A DNA stretch of 64,000 nt from positions 1 to 64,000 of the forward strand of contig JAKFUS010000041.1 in NCBI GenBank assembly GCA_021732605.1, given 5' to 3'. Shown here piece after piece: positions 8,156 through 16,958 of the stretch. Position numbers and translations under genes: made by a program. Within the stretch, counting starts at the first letter, position 1. Every line of letters begins with the position of its first letter. The notes below the pieces were generated by a model. It did no database searches. It was not told the origin of the DNA and saw nothing but the letters and a program-made list of their open reading frames with translations. This DNA comes from Betaproteobacteria bacterium. Its GTDB lineage: Bacteria > Pseudomonadota > Gammaproteobacteria > Burkholderiales > SG8-41.

Positions 8156-9862
8156 TCACTGGCGCAGTCTTCCCGTGAGGTCGACGGAGCGTGCGACTTC
8201 GGCGAGACTGGTGGTGCCGGCAATCACGCGGCCGATGCCTTCTTCGGCGAGTGAGCGGAAACCCTTGGAGACGGCTTCGGCGCGCAGTTCCTTGGCGGTG
8301 GCCCGGCGCGCCACCAGTTCATCCAGGTCGCCGTCCATCACCAGCAGTTCCATGATCGGGGTGCGGCCGCGGTAGCCCTTGTTCGAGCAGTGTTTGCAGC
8401 CCACCGGGCGGTAGAGGAAGGAAGCCGAATCCGCCGCTACGCCGAGCAGGGCGCGTTCTTCCTGCGATGGCGCGTAGGCTTCCTTGCAGTGAGTGCAGAG
8501 CAGGCGCACCAGGCGCTGCGCAATGATGCCGATGATGTTGCCGGCCATGATGTCCGGTTGTATGCCGATGTCGAGCAGCCGCGGAAAGGCGCCCAGCGCC
8601 GAGTTGGTATGCAGCGTGGTGAACACCTGGTGGCCTGTCATGGCGGCGCGGAAGGCCATTTCCGCCGTCTCCTTGTCGCGCACCTCGCCGACCAGGATGA
8701 TGTCCGGATCCTGGCGCATGATCGAACGGATGCCGTTGGCGAAATCCATGCGCGCCACTTCATTGACTGACGTCTGGCGCATCAGGGTCAGCGGGTATTC
8801 GACCGGATCTTCCAGGGTCATGATGTTGACGGTCTCATCATTGACCTGGGCCAGCAGCGAATACAGCGTGGTCGTTTTGCCGCTGCCGGTGGGGCCGGTG
8901 ACGACGAGAATGCCTTCCGGCCGCGCCAGCATGATTTCCAGCTTGGTCATGGTTTCAGCGGGCAGGTTCATGCGGTCCAGATTGACGATGGATTTTTCGC
9001 GGTCCAGCACGCGCAGCACGATGTTCTCGCCGTAAATTGTCGGCTGGGTGGAGACGCGGAAATCGATCGGCCGGCCGTTCAAGGTCAGTGACAACCGTCC
9101 GTCCTGCGGTGCGCGGGTTTCCGCGATGTTCATGTCGCTGACCACCTTCACCCGCACCGTAATGCCGGGCATGTAGGTCTTATGCAGGCTGCGCACGGTT
9201 TCCAGCACGCCGTCGATGCGGTAGCGGATGCGCATGAATGCGTATTCCGGCTCGAAGTGGATGTCGGAGGCGCCGCGTTTGACGGCATCGACCAGGATGG
9301 CGTTGACCAGCCGCACCATCGGCTGGGTGTACTCGTCGCCGCCGGCCTGCAGGCTTTCGTAGTCGATTTCGCCGGTTTCGATTTCGGTCAGGATGCCATC
9401 GACCGACAGTTCATGACCGTAGAACAGGTCGATGTAGTCGCCGAGTTGTGCTTCGGCGGCAAGCTGCGCCTTGAGTTCAACCTGCGGGCCGAGCAGTGCG
9501 CGCAACTGGTCGAGTGCGACGACGTTGAAAATCTCCGTCGTGGCGATGGTCAGCACCTGGTCGGCGGGATCGTAGGCGATCGGCAGCACGTGGTTGCGGC
9601 GCGCGAAATCCTCGGGCACCAGGCTCAACGCTTCCGCGTCGGCGACAACCTGGGCGAGATCGATTGATTCCTGGCCGACGGTCCGCGCCATGATGTCGCG
9701 GATTGCGGTTTCGGTGACGAAGCCGAGCCTGACCAGCAGGCGGCCGAGGGGGATGTTGCTGTTGCGCTGCTCGGCGAGCACGATCGCAAGCTGATCCTTG
9801 GTGATCAGCCCCTGCTGTACCAGCAGTTCACCCAGCCGTAGTTTCTTCCGTTGTTCGGACAT
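8156..9862 (-). CDS. Pilus/secretion assembly ATPase, GspE/PilB/MshE family with MshEN c-di-GMP domain
   Basis: This is a hexameric extension ATPase. Residues 9-32 read RLGELLVQQGLI...L...LAEQ and are followed after a short spacer by PLGRLLVRLGF. This is the tandem motif RLGxxLVxxG...LxxxLxxQ that binds cyclic di-GMP in Vibrio MshE. The catalytic part has Walker A GPTGSGKTTTLYS near residue 323, an Asp box, Walker B DPDIILVGEVRD, and a His box TTLHTNSA. A tetracysteine zinc site (CTHC...CKHC) follows. All parts needed for activity are visible. It is transcribed with mshN- and mshG-like genes. Control by c-di-GMP is inferred from the motif. Confidence 0.93.
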   Translation of the reverse strand: MSEQRKKLRLGELLVQQGLITKDQLAIVLAEQRNSNIPLGRLLVRLGFVTETAIRDIMARTVGQESIDLAQVVADAEALSLVPEDFARRNHVLPIAYDPADQVLTIATTEIFNVVALDQLRALLGPQVELKAQLAAEAQLGDYIDLFYGHELSVDGILTEIETGEIDYESLQAGGDEYTQPMVRLVNAILVDAVKRGASDIHFEPEYAFMRIRYRIDGVLETVRSLHKTYMPGITVRVKVVSDMNIAETRAPQDGRLSLTLNGRPIDFRVSTQPTIYGENIVLRVLDREKSIVNLDRMNLPAETMTKLEIMLARPEGILVVTGPTGSGKTTTLYSLLAQVNDETVNIMTLEDPVEYPLTLMRQTSVNEVARMDFANGIRSIMRQDPDIILVGEVRDKETAEMAFRAAMTGHQVFTTLHTNSALGAFPRLLDIGIQPDIMAGNIIGIIAQRLVRLLCTHCKEAYAPSQEERALLGVAADSASFLYRPVGCKHCSNKGYRGRTPIMELLVMDGDLDELVARRATAKELRAEAVSKGFRSLAEEGIGRVIAGTTSLAEVARSVDLTGRLRQ

Positions 9863-9883
9863 GGTAGCTCGCGCCCGGGCCCG

Positions 9884-11074
9884 TTATTGCGGCAGCGCGG
9901 CGAGTTGACGGATACGATCCTGCGCCTGGGCCAGATTGAATCCGGCGCGGCCTTTGCTTTTGGCCTGCTCGACCGCGCGCTGGTAAAAGCTGGCGGCGAG
10001 TCTGGACTGGCCGATGTGCTCAAGTCCCACGGCAAGATTGTAGGCGTAGTCGGGATTGGACTGTTCCAGTTGATGCGCCTGGAAATAAGCCTGTTGCGCC
10101 TCGGCCCAGCGCGACTGGTCGCCGTACAGATTGCCCAGCGTGAAATAAAGCGAGGCCAGCGGTTCGCGGGCGATCAACTGTTTGAGTTTGGATTCTGCAG
10201 CCGCGGGATCGGCGCGACCCATCATCGCGATCAGGCCGGTCTGGGCGTAGGCATTGCGCGGCTCAAGGTCGAGCACGTTGAAATACAGACGGCTGGCATC
10301 CTCGGTGCGGCCTTCCTGCATCGCAATTGCGGCCAGGCCGAGCAGTGCGTTGATGTTGCGCGGGTCGCTGCGCGCGGCGTCGGTGTAGAGCTGACGCGCG
10401 GCATCCAGTTTGCCCGACTGCAGTGCGGCATAAGCCTGACCCAGTTGCGGATTGAGCTGCGGTTCGGCGGCACCTGCACTGACCTGGATGCTGTTGCGCG
10501 GTGTTTCCGTGCTGCGCGCCTGAGCGGGCTCCGCCGGCGTCGGCGGGCGTATGGTCTGCGGCTGCACTGCTGCGCGATTCTGCGCGGAGGCATCTGCAGG
10601 GGCGATGACGGCACTGGATGCAATCGGGGCTGGTGCTGATGCCGGAGCAGGGGCCTGTGCCAGCGCTGTCGGGGGCTTTTGTGCTGGCGGGGGCTGGCGG
10701 ATGAATATTCCGGGATTGGTGATCTGCAGGTAGAGGTAAATCGCGAAACCCAGCGTCACGACACCGGCCGCAAGTCCGAGCGCCATCACGGGACGGATGC
10801 GAGCGCCGGCGACTGTGGTCACAGGGGCTGCTCGCTCGGTCGCCTGCATCAGGGTCGCAGCACGCGCCTGATTGCGCTCGTTGAGGGTTTTTGCCGTGGT
10901 CCGCGTCGGGACGGGTTCTGCCGGAGGCGCAGGCGCGTCGGCCTGCAGCGGCTCCAGCGACAATTCCGTCGTCGGCGTTGCGGCGGGTGCCGCGGGATTG
11001 GCGGCTGCTGCCACCGGCTGCTGTTCACCGCGATCCTTGGCGGCCTTTTCCAAGGCCTTCATCAACAGGCTCAT
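9884..11074 (-). CDS. MshN-like membrane-anchored TPR protein
   Basis: The start MSLLMKALEKAAKDR is the short cytoplasmic helix seen in MshN and related GspA/B-type partners. A Pro/Ala/Thr-rich linker, one membrane helix (PVMALGLAAGVVTLGFAIYLYL, near residue 125) and a second Pro/Ala-rich linker follow. The last 180 residues hold about five tetratricopeptide-like repeats, for example ALLGLAAIAMQEGRTEDASRLYFNVLDLEPRN and YAYNLAVGLEHIGQSRLAASFY. TPR domains of this kind dock secretin or pilus parts in the periplasm. The start overlaps the secretin stop by 4 bp. Confidence 0.78.
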   Translation of the reverse strand: MSLLMKALEKAAKDRGEQQPVAAAANPAAPAATPTTELSLEPLQADAPAPPAEPVPTRTTAKTLNERNQARAATLMQATERAAPVTTVAGARIRPVMALGLAAGVVTLGFAIYLYLQITNPGIFIRQPPPAQKPPTALAQAPAPASAPAPIASSAVIAPADASAQNRAAVQPQTIRPPTPAEPAQARSTETPRNSIQVSAGAAEPQLNPQLGQAYAALQSGKLDAARQLYTDAARSDPRNINALLGLAAIAMQEGRTEDASRLYFNVLDLEPRNAYAQTGLIAMMGRADPAAAESKLKQLIAREPLASLYFTLGNLYGDQSRWAEAQQAYFQAHQLEQSNPDYAYNLAVGLEHIGQSRLAASFYQRAVEQAKSKGRAGFNLAQAQDRIRQLAALPQ

Positions 11075-12945
11075 CGGACGGGATTGGGCGCTGGAGTGAA
11101 CTCGGCCTGCGGCAGGAAACGCTGGAAGAATTTCAGTTCATCACTTTCCAGCGAGGGATTGCTTACGACCGTGGGCTTGAGGAAAATCACCAGTTCGGTT
11201 TTGCTTGCACTTTCATTGCGGTTGCGGAACAGGTCACCCAGTCCGCCTACACCGGCACCACCTGACAGGCTGTCTGCGCCGGGCAGTTGCTGACGGTCAA
11301 GCTGGACGTTGTCCTGCATCAGGCCGCCCAGAATGATGGTTTGTCCGCTGCCGACCTGAAGCACGGATTCCATTTCCTGAACTTGAATTTCAGGAACGAT
11401 ATTGGGGAGTATCAGATTAGGGTTGGGATCTCGTTTTCCTTCCCCAATCAGCCTAGACACTGTGGGACGGACGATCAGCGTGACCCGGCCATCTTCGTTG
11501 ACTTGGGGTGTCACGCCCATGACCACGCCGATGGACACGGTTTTGGCGGTGGTGTTGGTGGTTCCGGCAGTAGTCACGCCGTTGCTGACGGTGGATGCTG
11601 TGGATTGCACTTCAAAATAAACCCTGTTCTCGACGGCTTTCAATAACGCAGTCTGATTGTTCAGGGCCATCAATTTGGGGCTGGAAAGCACCCGGGTATT
11701 GCCGAATTGCTGCAGCAGGTTGATGGCAAACTGGATGTCTCCGGCGCGCGCGTTGTTCTGATTGAAAGCAAGTTGGGCGAACGGTACGGTAGTCGCTCCA
11801 AAAGTGCCCGGCGGGGTTGTCAACGTGCCTTGAAGTGCGCTGCCCAGCAGATTCTGGTTGAAGGAAAATCCGCCGCTGCCGGAGATGCGACCCCAGTCGA
11901 TGCCGCCCTGGTAGCTGTTGGACAGACGTACTTCAATAATGGTGGCCTCGATCAGCACCTGGCGCTGTGTGGCGTTGACCACGCTGTCGATATGGCGCTG
12001 GATCAGTTCATGTTGTTTTTCGGTGGCGAGTATGGTGATGGTTCCGCTCATCGGATTGACGATGACGTCCTTACCGGTATCGGTTTGCTGCAGTGTGGCT
12101 GGACGTTGCGGTGTGGGTGCGGCGCTTTGAATCAGTGCGCTGGCGCCTGCACCGGCGCGCGAGGCAGCCTCGATTCGTTTCAGTTCCGCTTCCCTGGCGT
12201 TTCTCTCTTCCTGTGCACGCTCTGCTTTTTCGTCATCGGTTGCCGTAATCCTGCGGGTGGAGATCAGGATCGCGTTGATGTTGTCTTTGAGTTGTTCCCA
12301 GAAATCATTGCTGGTTTTGCTGGTGACTTCCGTTTTTGAGCCACCGGAGGTGCTGCCGGTAGTGCCTCCCGATTGGCCGCCTTGCGAGCCGCCCGATGCG
12401 CCGATTTCGCCGGTGACGTTGATGGTCGACGTGATGGTTCGCGACGTGTTGACGTAATTGACGCGGTAGGTTTTGACGTGAGGCGTATCGCGGGACACGA
12501 TGATGGTGTTGCCTTCGATCCGGTAGCGCAGATTTACCTGTTTGCTGACACGGTCAAGGATCGCCTCTAGGGTTTCGTTGATGGCGTTCAGGCTTACCAG
12601 CCCGCTGAGGCCGGAATGGATGTCAATGTTGCGTTTGGTGTCGCGGGCCAGCGCCAGCAGCAGTTCCTTTACCGGCACTTCATGTACGACCACGCTGTAG
12701 GTTTGCGGTTTGACCTGCGCTACGGGCGGCGGCACCAGCGTCGACACGCGCGCCGGTGGCGGGATGAAAGGCGCAGCCACAGGTTTTGTGGCAGGCGCCG
12801 AGATGTGTCCTTCAGACTGTGGAACGCTCGGCTGGAAATTGGCGCAACCGCCGGCAAACAGGGCGGCAGCGCAGGCGAGGGCAATGCCGGCCCCGGTTTG
12901 GGCCCGCGCGACAGCTTGCCTCTGGTCGAAAGACCGTTCGGACAT
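11071..12945 (-). CDS. Outer-membrane secretin lipoprotein, MshL/PilQ/GspD family
   Basis: The N-terminus has a signal peptide ending LFAGGC, a probable lipobox, after a charged start (MSERSFDQRQ). An STN/secretin N-domain follows (VVHEVPVKELLLALARDTK, then the NIDIHSGLSGLVSLN region). The central linker is rich in Gly and Ser. The C-terminal secretin domain has QVLIEATIIEVRLSN, NTRVLSSPKLMALNNQTA and VGVTPQVNEDGRVTLIVRP, all family hallmarks. ATG 12945 is chosen over the ORF-track start at 13017 because GGGAG lies ten bases upstream and the signal peptide then has a normal length, giving 624 residues. The multimer would form the outer-membrane pore of the machine. Confidence 0.92.
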   Translation of the reverse strand: MSERSFDQRQAVARAQTGAGIALACAAALFAGGCANFQPSVPQSEGHISAPATKPVAAPFIPPPARVSTLVPPPVAQVKPQTYSVVVHEVPVKELLLALARDTKRNIDIHSGLSGLVSLNAINETLEAILDRVSKQVNLRYRIEGNTIIVSRDTPHVKTYRVNYVNTSRTITSTINVTGEIGASGGSQGGQSGGTTGSTSGGSKTEVTSKTSNDFWEQLKDNINAILISTRRITATDDEKAERAQEERNAREAELKRIEAASRAGAGASALIQSAAPTPQRPATLQQTDTGKDVIVNPMSGTITILATEKQHELIQRHIDSVVNATQRQVLIEATIIEVRLSNSYQGGIDWGRISGSGGFSFNQNLLGSALQGTLTTPPGTFGATTVPFAQLAFNQNNARAGDIQFAINLLQQFGNTRVLSSPKLMALNNQTALLKAVENRVYFEVQSTASTVSNGVTTAGTTNTTAKTVSIGVVMGVTPQVNEDGRVTLIVRPTVSRLIGEGKRDPNPNLILPNIVPEIQVQEMESVLQVGSGQTIILGGLMQDNVQLDRQQLPGADSLSGGAGVGGLGDLFRNRNESASKTELVIFLKPTVVSNPSLESDELKFFQRFLPQAEFTPAPNPVR

Positions 12946-13013
12946 GTTGTACTTTCTCCCCTGGCTCACGGGTATTTGTTCGTGTCTCGCAGATATCAAC
13001 TTTGCGCTCGCAG

Positions 13014-14531
13014 TCACGATGCTTTCTGGTCCCGGACTTCTGCTTTGATCCCCTGCACAGTGCGCAGCAACGGCCGGTAAGCCTTAAGGAATGGCGGTAA
13101 TTTTGCCATTGCCTCACGGGCTTCGCGCTGACTATCGAAACTACCCCACACAACAGTCAGGGCCGGCGCACCTTTAGCAACTGTACGATACACAAAAAGA
13201 CTATTAATATCAATGCTGTTGGAGAGAAATTTAAGATGTTGGTTAAGCTGTTGGTCGTCGGTCGATCCGAGCAACTGGATGGTGTGGGTCTGGGGTTTTG
13301 CGCCGGCCAGCCAGGCGGTGGTGGCGGAGAGCCGGGTTTCAAGCAGCGCGCTGCTGCTGGCAGAAACGGCGGCCACAATCGCGGTTGGGGCTGGCGCAGT
13401 GGAGGACGCGGGCGTCGCAGGTGCGGCAAGTGGTGTGGGCGCTACGCTGGCCGGCGCAGCAGCTGGTGCCGGGGGTGTTTCATAAGTATTTGATTTTATT
13501 GATTTTTTATCATCTTCACTGGGGGCGGCCGGTGCCGCTGGCATTGTTGCAACCGGTTGCGCGGTGGCAGCAGGGGTCGCTTGGGTTACAGCCGGTGCGA
13601 TGGCCGCAGGTTTGCCGCCGGCAGCCAAAACCGCGTATAGCGCCGCGCCCGCCGCCATGCCCACGCCCAGCAGCACGATGCCCTGGACCAGACGCGGGCG
13701 TGCTGCGGCGGGCAGGTGTTTTTGTGCAAATTCGCTGTCGCGGATGGCGGCCTCGATGTGTTTCGGGCGGATGCTGTGGGTGTTTTCCGAAAAAGCGGCG
13801 AGCAGTGCCTTGTCGGTGATCAGGTTGATGCGCCGGGTCAGGCCGCCGGAGATGCGTGCAATTTCGCGGACGATGGCATCGGTAAACAGGTCGGGGCCGC
13901 GGTAACCGGCGGCGCGCAGGCGGAACATCATGTATTCGCGGGTTTCCTGGGCGGTCAGCGGTTCGAGCCGGAAACTGTGAGTGATGCGTTCTTTCAACTG
14001 GCGGATCTGGTTCTCGCGCAGGTTGTCATCGAGCTCAGGCTGGCCGAACAGCACGATCTGCAGCAATTTATCCGACTTGGTTTCAAGGTTCGACAGCAGC
14101 CGGATTTCCTCCAGCGTGGCAATAGGCATGCCCTGCGATTCTTCGACAAACAGCACCACGCGTTTGCCCTCGGCATGGCGTTGCAGCAGATAGGCCTGAA
14201 TGGCATGCATCACCACCAGCCGGCTCGCGTCGCGCGCGATGTCGAGCTGCATTTCGAAGGCAATGGCGTGGAGGATTTCCTCTGGCGAGACGCTGGGGTT
14301 CGCCAGATAAACCGTGACCACCTGTTCCGGCAGCCGGCTCTGCAACATGCTGCAAAGCATCGTTTTGCCGCTGCCGACTTCGCCGGTGACCTTGACGATG
14401 CCCTCGCCCTGGGTGATCGCGTAAATCAGCGCCTCGAGGATCGGACCGCGATTGCCGCCGCCGAAAAAGAAATCGGTGTTCGGTGTGATCTTGAACGGCG
14501 CCTGGGTCAGTCCGAAGTGTTCGTAGTACAT
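13014..14531 (-). CDS. ExeA/MshM-type AAA ATPase with C-terminal SPOR domain
   Basis: Residues 1-270 form an ExeA/GspA-like AAA+ domain. It begins MYYEHFGLTQAPFKITPNTD, with Walker A GEVGSGKTMLC and a Walker B-like VVLFVEESQ (many relatives have DEAQ). A membrane helix, GIVLLGVGMAAGAALYAVLA, lies near residue 290. A long Ala/Pro/Thr-rich linker leads to a C-terminal SPOR-like domain (HTIQLLGSTDDQQLNQHL ... VVWGSFDSQREAREAMAKLPPFLK). SPOR domains bind denuded peptidoglycan, so the protein may help the machine cross the cell wall, as ExeA does for its secretin. An AT-rich IHF-like motif lies inside the linker codons (13482-13511). Confidence 0.85.
   Translation of the reverse strand: MYYEHFGLTQAPFKITPNTDFFFGGGNRGPILEALIYAITQGEGIVKVTGEVGSGKTMLCSMLQSRLPEQVVTVYLANPSVSPEEILHAIAFEMQLDIARDASRLVVMHAIQAYLLQRHAEGKRVVLFVEESQGMPIATLEEIRLLSNLETKSDKLLQIVLFGQPELDDNLRENQIRQLKERITHSFRLEPLTAQETREYMMFRLRAAGYRGPDLFTDAIVREIARISGGLTRRINLITDKALLAAFSENTHSIRPKHIEAAIRDSEFAQKHLPAAARPRLVQGIVLLGVGMAAGAALYAVLAAGGKPAAIAPAVTQATPAATAQPVATMPAAPAAPSEDDKKSIKSNTYETPPAPAAAPASVAPTPLAAPATPASSTAPAPTAIVAAVSASSSALLETRLSATTAWLAGAKPQTHTIQLLGSTDDQQLNQHLKFLSNSIDINSLFVYRTVAKGAPALTVVWGSFDSQREAREAMAKLPPFLKAYRPLLRTVQGIKAEVRDQKAS
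13482..13511 (-). repeat. AT-rich IHF-like motif, copy 1 (inside the mshM-like gene)
   Basis: This is a 30-bp AT-rich stretch in a GC-rich gene. On the minus strand it contains AATCAAATACTTA, an exact match to the IHF consensus WATCAANNNNTTR, preceded by an A-tract. It encodes the linker residues KKSIKSNTY. It shares most of its sequence with the copies at 19.2, 23.5, 33.3, 44.7, 50.4 and 55.2 kb. Confidence 0.6.
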
Positions 14532-14533
14532 GG

Positions 14534-15961
14534 TTATTTGTTCTCGCCGGTTTCGCCGTGGGACTGCATCCGGCTGTAGAGCGTGGTACGGTGGACACCG
14601 AGGCGTTTCGCGGCCTGCGACAGGTTGCCGTTGGTCAGTGCCAGCGCGGCTTCGACGAAGCCGCGTTCCCAGCGTTTGAGCACTTCATCCAGGCTGAAAT
14701 CGGGATCGGCTTCGATCTGCCGCCGCGCCGCCTCGAGCAGCACGCTGTCATCGGACAGGGAAGGCATGCCGGCGCCCGCGGGCACCAGACTTTCGCGGTC
14801 GAGCTCGCCTTGCAGCAGGTCGGGATTGATCCGGGTGCCGGCATATTTTGTGCACAGCCGGATCACGATGTTGCGCAGTTCGCGGACATTGCCGGGAAAA
14901 GGGTATTCGCGCCACTGGCGCAGGGCTCCTTCATCAAGCTCGACCGGCTGTGCGCCGATCTGGCTCGCATAAAACTGCCGGTAGTGATCGAGCAGCAGTT
15001 GTTTGTCCTCGCCCAGGTCGCGCAGCGACGGCACATCGATGGTGAATACCGACAGCCGGTGATACAGGTCGGCGCGGAAGGTGTTGTGGCGGATTTCGTT
15101 GCGCATGTCGCGGTTGGTCGCTGTGACCACGCGCGCGTTGGACACCCGGCTCTGGGTTTCGCCGACGCGCTGGAATTCGCCGTTTTCAAGCACGCGCAGC
15201 AGTTTCGCCTGCAGTTCCAGCGGCAGTTCACCGATTTCGTCAAGGAACAGCGTGGAATCCACCGCATCTTCGAAATAACCGGCACGCGCCGTGACGGCGC
15301 CGGTGAACGCACCCTTGGCATAACCGAACAGCGTTGGCTCCACCAGCGTCGGCGAAATCGCCGCACAGTTCAGCGCGAGAAAAGGCTTGGCGGCGCGGCG
15401 GCTTTGTTTGTGCAGCGCCTGCGCGACCAGTTCCTTGCCGCTGCCGGATTCGCCTTCGATCAGCACCGGAAACGGGGCGTCGGCGAACTGCGTGATCTGC
15501 TGACGCAGTTTCTGCATCGGTGAGCTGTTGCCGAGCAGCCCTGTCGCGGCACTGCCGGTTTCGGCGGAGCTGACACTGAGGGCCTGTTTGAGCAGCACCT
15601 TCAGTTGTGCGGGCTCTGCCGGTTTGGCGACAAAATCGATGGCGCCCAAAGTACGCGCATGGCGGGCATTGGCTTCGTCGTTCTGGCCGGAGAGCACGAT
15701 GATTTTCATCGTCGGCGCCGCGGCGATCAGTTCGGCAATGAGTTGAAAACCCTCGTCAGGGCGGTGCGGCCGCGGTGGCAGGCCGAGGTCGATCAGCGCC
15801 AGTTGCGGCGGTGTGTCGCGCTGGCGCAGCAGGGCTTTGGCATGCGCCCGCGATTCCGCGGTGATGACGGTGAAATCGCTGCCGAGGACATAACTCAGCG
15901 TGTCGATGATGGCAGGGTCATCGTCAACGATCAGAAGTTCGGGTTTTACCGGGTCCGCCAT
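14534..15961 (-). CDS. Sigma-54-dependent response regulator, NtrC/PrsR-type
   Basis: The receiver domain begins LLIVDDDPAIIDTLSYVL, with the phosphoacceptor aspartate in LALIDLGLPP and the conserved lysine in FVAKPAEP. The AAA+ domain has Walker A GESGSGKELVAQ, the sigma-54 contact motif GAFTGA, Walker B TLFLDEIGELPL and a R-finger region. The C-terminus is a Fis-type helix-turn-helix (NLSQAAKRLGVHRTTLYSRMQ). ATG 15961 (MADPVKPE) is preferred over a TTG seven codons upstream. The gene is the first of the pilus-like operon, 2 bp before the ATPase gene. It is probably the partner of the kinase at 214-1938. A -24-like TGGCAC lies upstream of it without a convincing -12 half. Confidence 0.93.
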   Translation of the reverse strand: MADPVKPELLIVDDDPAIIDTLSYVLGSDFTVITAESRAHAKALLRQRDTPPQLALIDLGLPPRPHRPDEGFQLIAELIAAAPTMKIIVLSGQNDEANARHARTLGAIDFVAKPAEPAQLKVLLKQALSVSSAETGSAATGLLGNSSPMQKLRQQITQFADAPFPVLIEGESGSGKELVAQALHKQSRRAAKPFLALNCAAISPTLVEPTLFGYAKGAFTGAVTARAGYFEDAVDSTLFLDEIGELPLELQAKLLRVLENGEFQRVGETQSRVSNARVVTATNRDMRNEIRHNTFRADLYHRLSVFTIDVPSLRDLGEDKQLLLDHYRQFYASQIGAQPVELDEGALRQWREYPFPGNVRELRNIVIRLCTKYAGTRINPDLLQGELDRESLVPAGAGMPSLSDDSVLLEAARRQIEADPDFSLDEVLKRWERGFVEAALALTNGNLSQAAKRLGVHRTTLYSRMQSHGETGENK

Positions 15962-16083
15962 GGGTTCGTCGAATTTGTCCAAAAATCCAGGAATATTCTA
16001 ATTATTCTAACTTGCTGAAATTATTGGGTATTGTGCCAGATTGCCGACACGCTTGATACCGCAGCGCGGATTACAGTTCAGGC

Positions 16084-16821
16084 TCAGTCGTTGGCAAGCT
16101 GATCATCGGCAATGCAGGCCAGATAAGCCTGCTCGAGGTCGGTGCTGCGGTGGCGGGCGATGAATTCCGCGGGGGTGCCGGCAAAACGCAGTTGTCCGCG
16201 ATGCACCACCGCCATGCGACTGCACATTTCGCCGACGTCATGCAAGGCGTGCGTGGTCATCAGTACGGTGCGTCCGGCGTCATGCTGGGCCTTCAGTTCA
16301 TGTTTGAGCAGCGCGCGCGCCTTGGGGTCCAGGCCGCTGGTCGGCTCATCAAGGATCAGCATGTCCTTGGCGGAGAGCAGGCAGGCGGCGAGACCGAGTT
16401 TCTGCGTCATCCCCTTGGAGTAGCTGCGCACCGGTTTGTCGAGAGCGCTGTCATCAAGTTCGAGCGCTGCAAATTTGGCGCGGGCCAGCGCTTCGTCGTA
16501 CGGCCGGTGATGCAGTTCGCCTAGATATCGCAGGAAGTCGCGGCCGTTCAGGAAATGGGGCGGCATGAACCGTTCCGGCAGGAAACCCAGGCGGCTGCGC
16601 GCAGCAGTCTGGCGGTGCGGGACGCCGAAAATTTCGATGGCGCCGGACTGGATGTCGCAGAAATCGAGGGCACATTTAATCAGTGTGGTTTTGCCCGCGC
16701 CGTTGGCGCCGACCAGTCCGAAAAATTCGCCGGCAGCGATTTCCAGTGATAAATCGGCCAGCGCGACGGCCTTGCCATAGGATTTGTGCAGATTGCTGAT
16801 GCGCAGAGCGGATGCTGACAT
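16084..16821 (-). CDS. ABC transporter ATP-binding protein (exporter type, CcmA-like)
   Basis: The sequence SASALRISNLHKSYGKAVALADLSLEI is followed by Walker A GANGAGKTTL, the Q-loop region, a signature YSKGMTQKLGLA, Walker B LILDEPTSGLD and an H-loop MTTHALHD. The SKGM variant of the signature is common in ABC-2 exporter ATPases. The start is ATG 16821, not the ORF-track start at 16929, because homologues begin just before the first strand. No permease gene is adjacent. The permease fragment at the left window edge is the right type and may be the separated partner. The substrate is unknown. Confidence 0.88.
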   Translation of the reverse strand: MSASALRISNLHKSYGKAVALADLSLEIAAGEFFGLVGANGAGKTTLIKCALDFCDIQSGAIEIFGVPHRQTAARSRLGFLPERFMPPHFLNGRDFLRYLGELHHRPYDEALARAKFAALELDDSALDKPVRSYSKGMTQKLGLAACLLSAKDMLILDEPTSGLDPKARALLKHELKAQHDAGRTVLMTTHALHDVGEMCSRMAVVHRGQLRFAGTPAEFIARHRSTDLEQAYLACIADDQLAND

Positions 16822-16896
16822 GCGGCGTAACTTAGCCCAAACGCGGGCAAGGGTAAACAGCACGGTGGACGGCGGCATCTGCCGGCAGGCAGCGGG

Positions 16897-16925
16897 TTGG
16901 TCACACTGCCATTCTCGTTTAGAAT
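16897..16925 (+). promoter_or_regulatory. Putative sigma-70 promoter of the mla operon
   Basis: TTGGTC and TAGAAT are separated by 17 bp and lie 34 bp upstream of the mlaF GTG start. The -10 hexamer matches five of six consensus bases, and the -35 matches its first three. It is read by eye only. Confidence 0.45.
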
Positions 16926-16958
16926 CCACGCTTTATTTCCTGCATCAACCGGCCATCC

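Noticed and set aside
8390-9667. Several long plus-strand ORFs opposite the assembly ATPase
   Set aside because: They mirror the codon pattern of the ATPase gene and have no recognisable domain.
12946-13017. Longer secretin start at 13017
   Set aside because: The ribosome site and signal peptide favour ATG 12945, and the extension overlaps the upstream gene.
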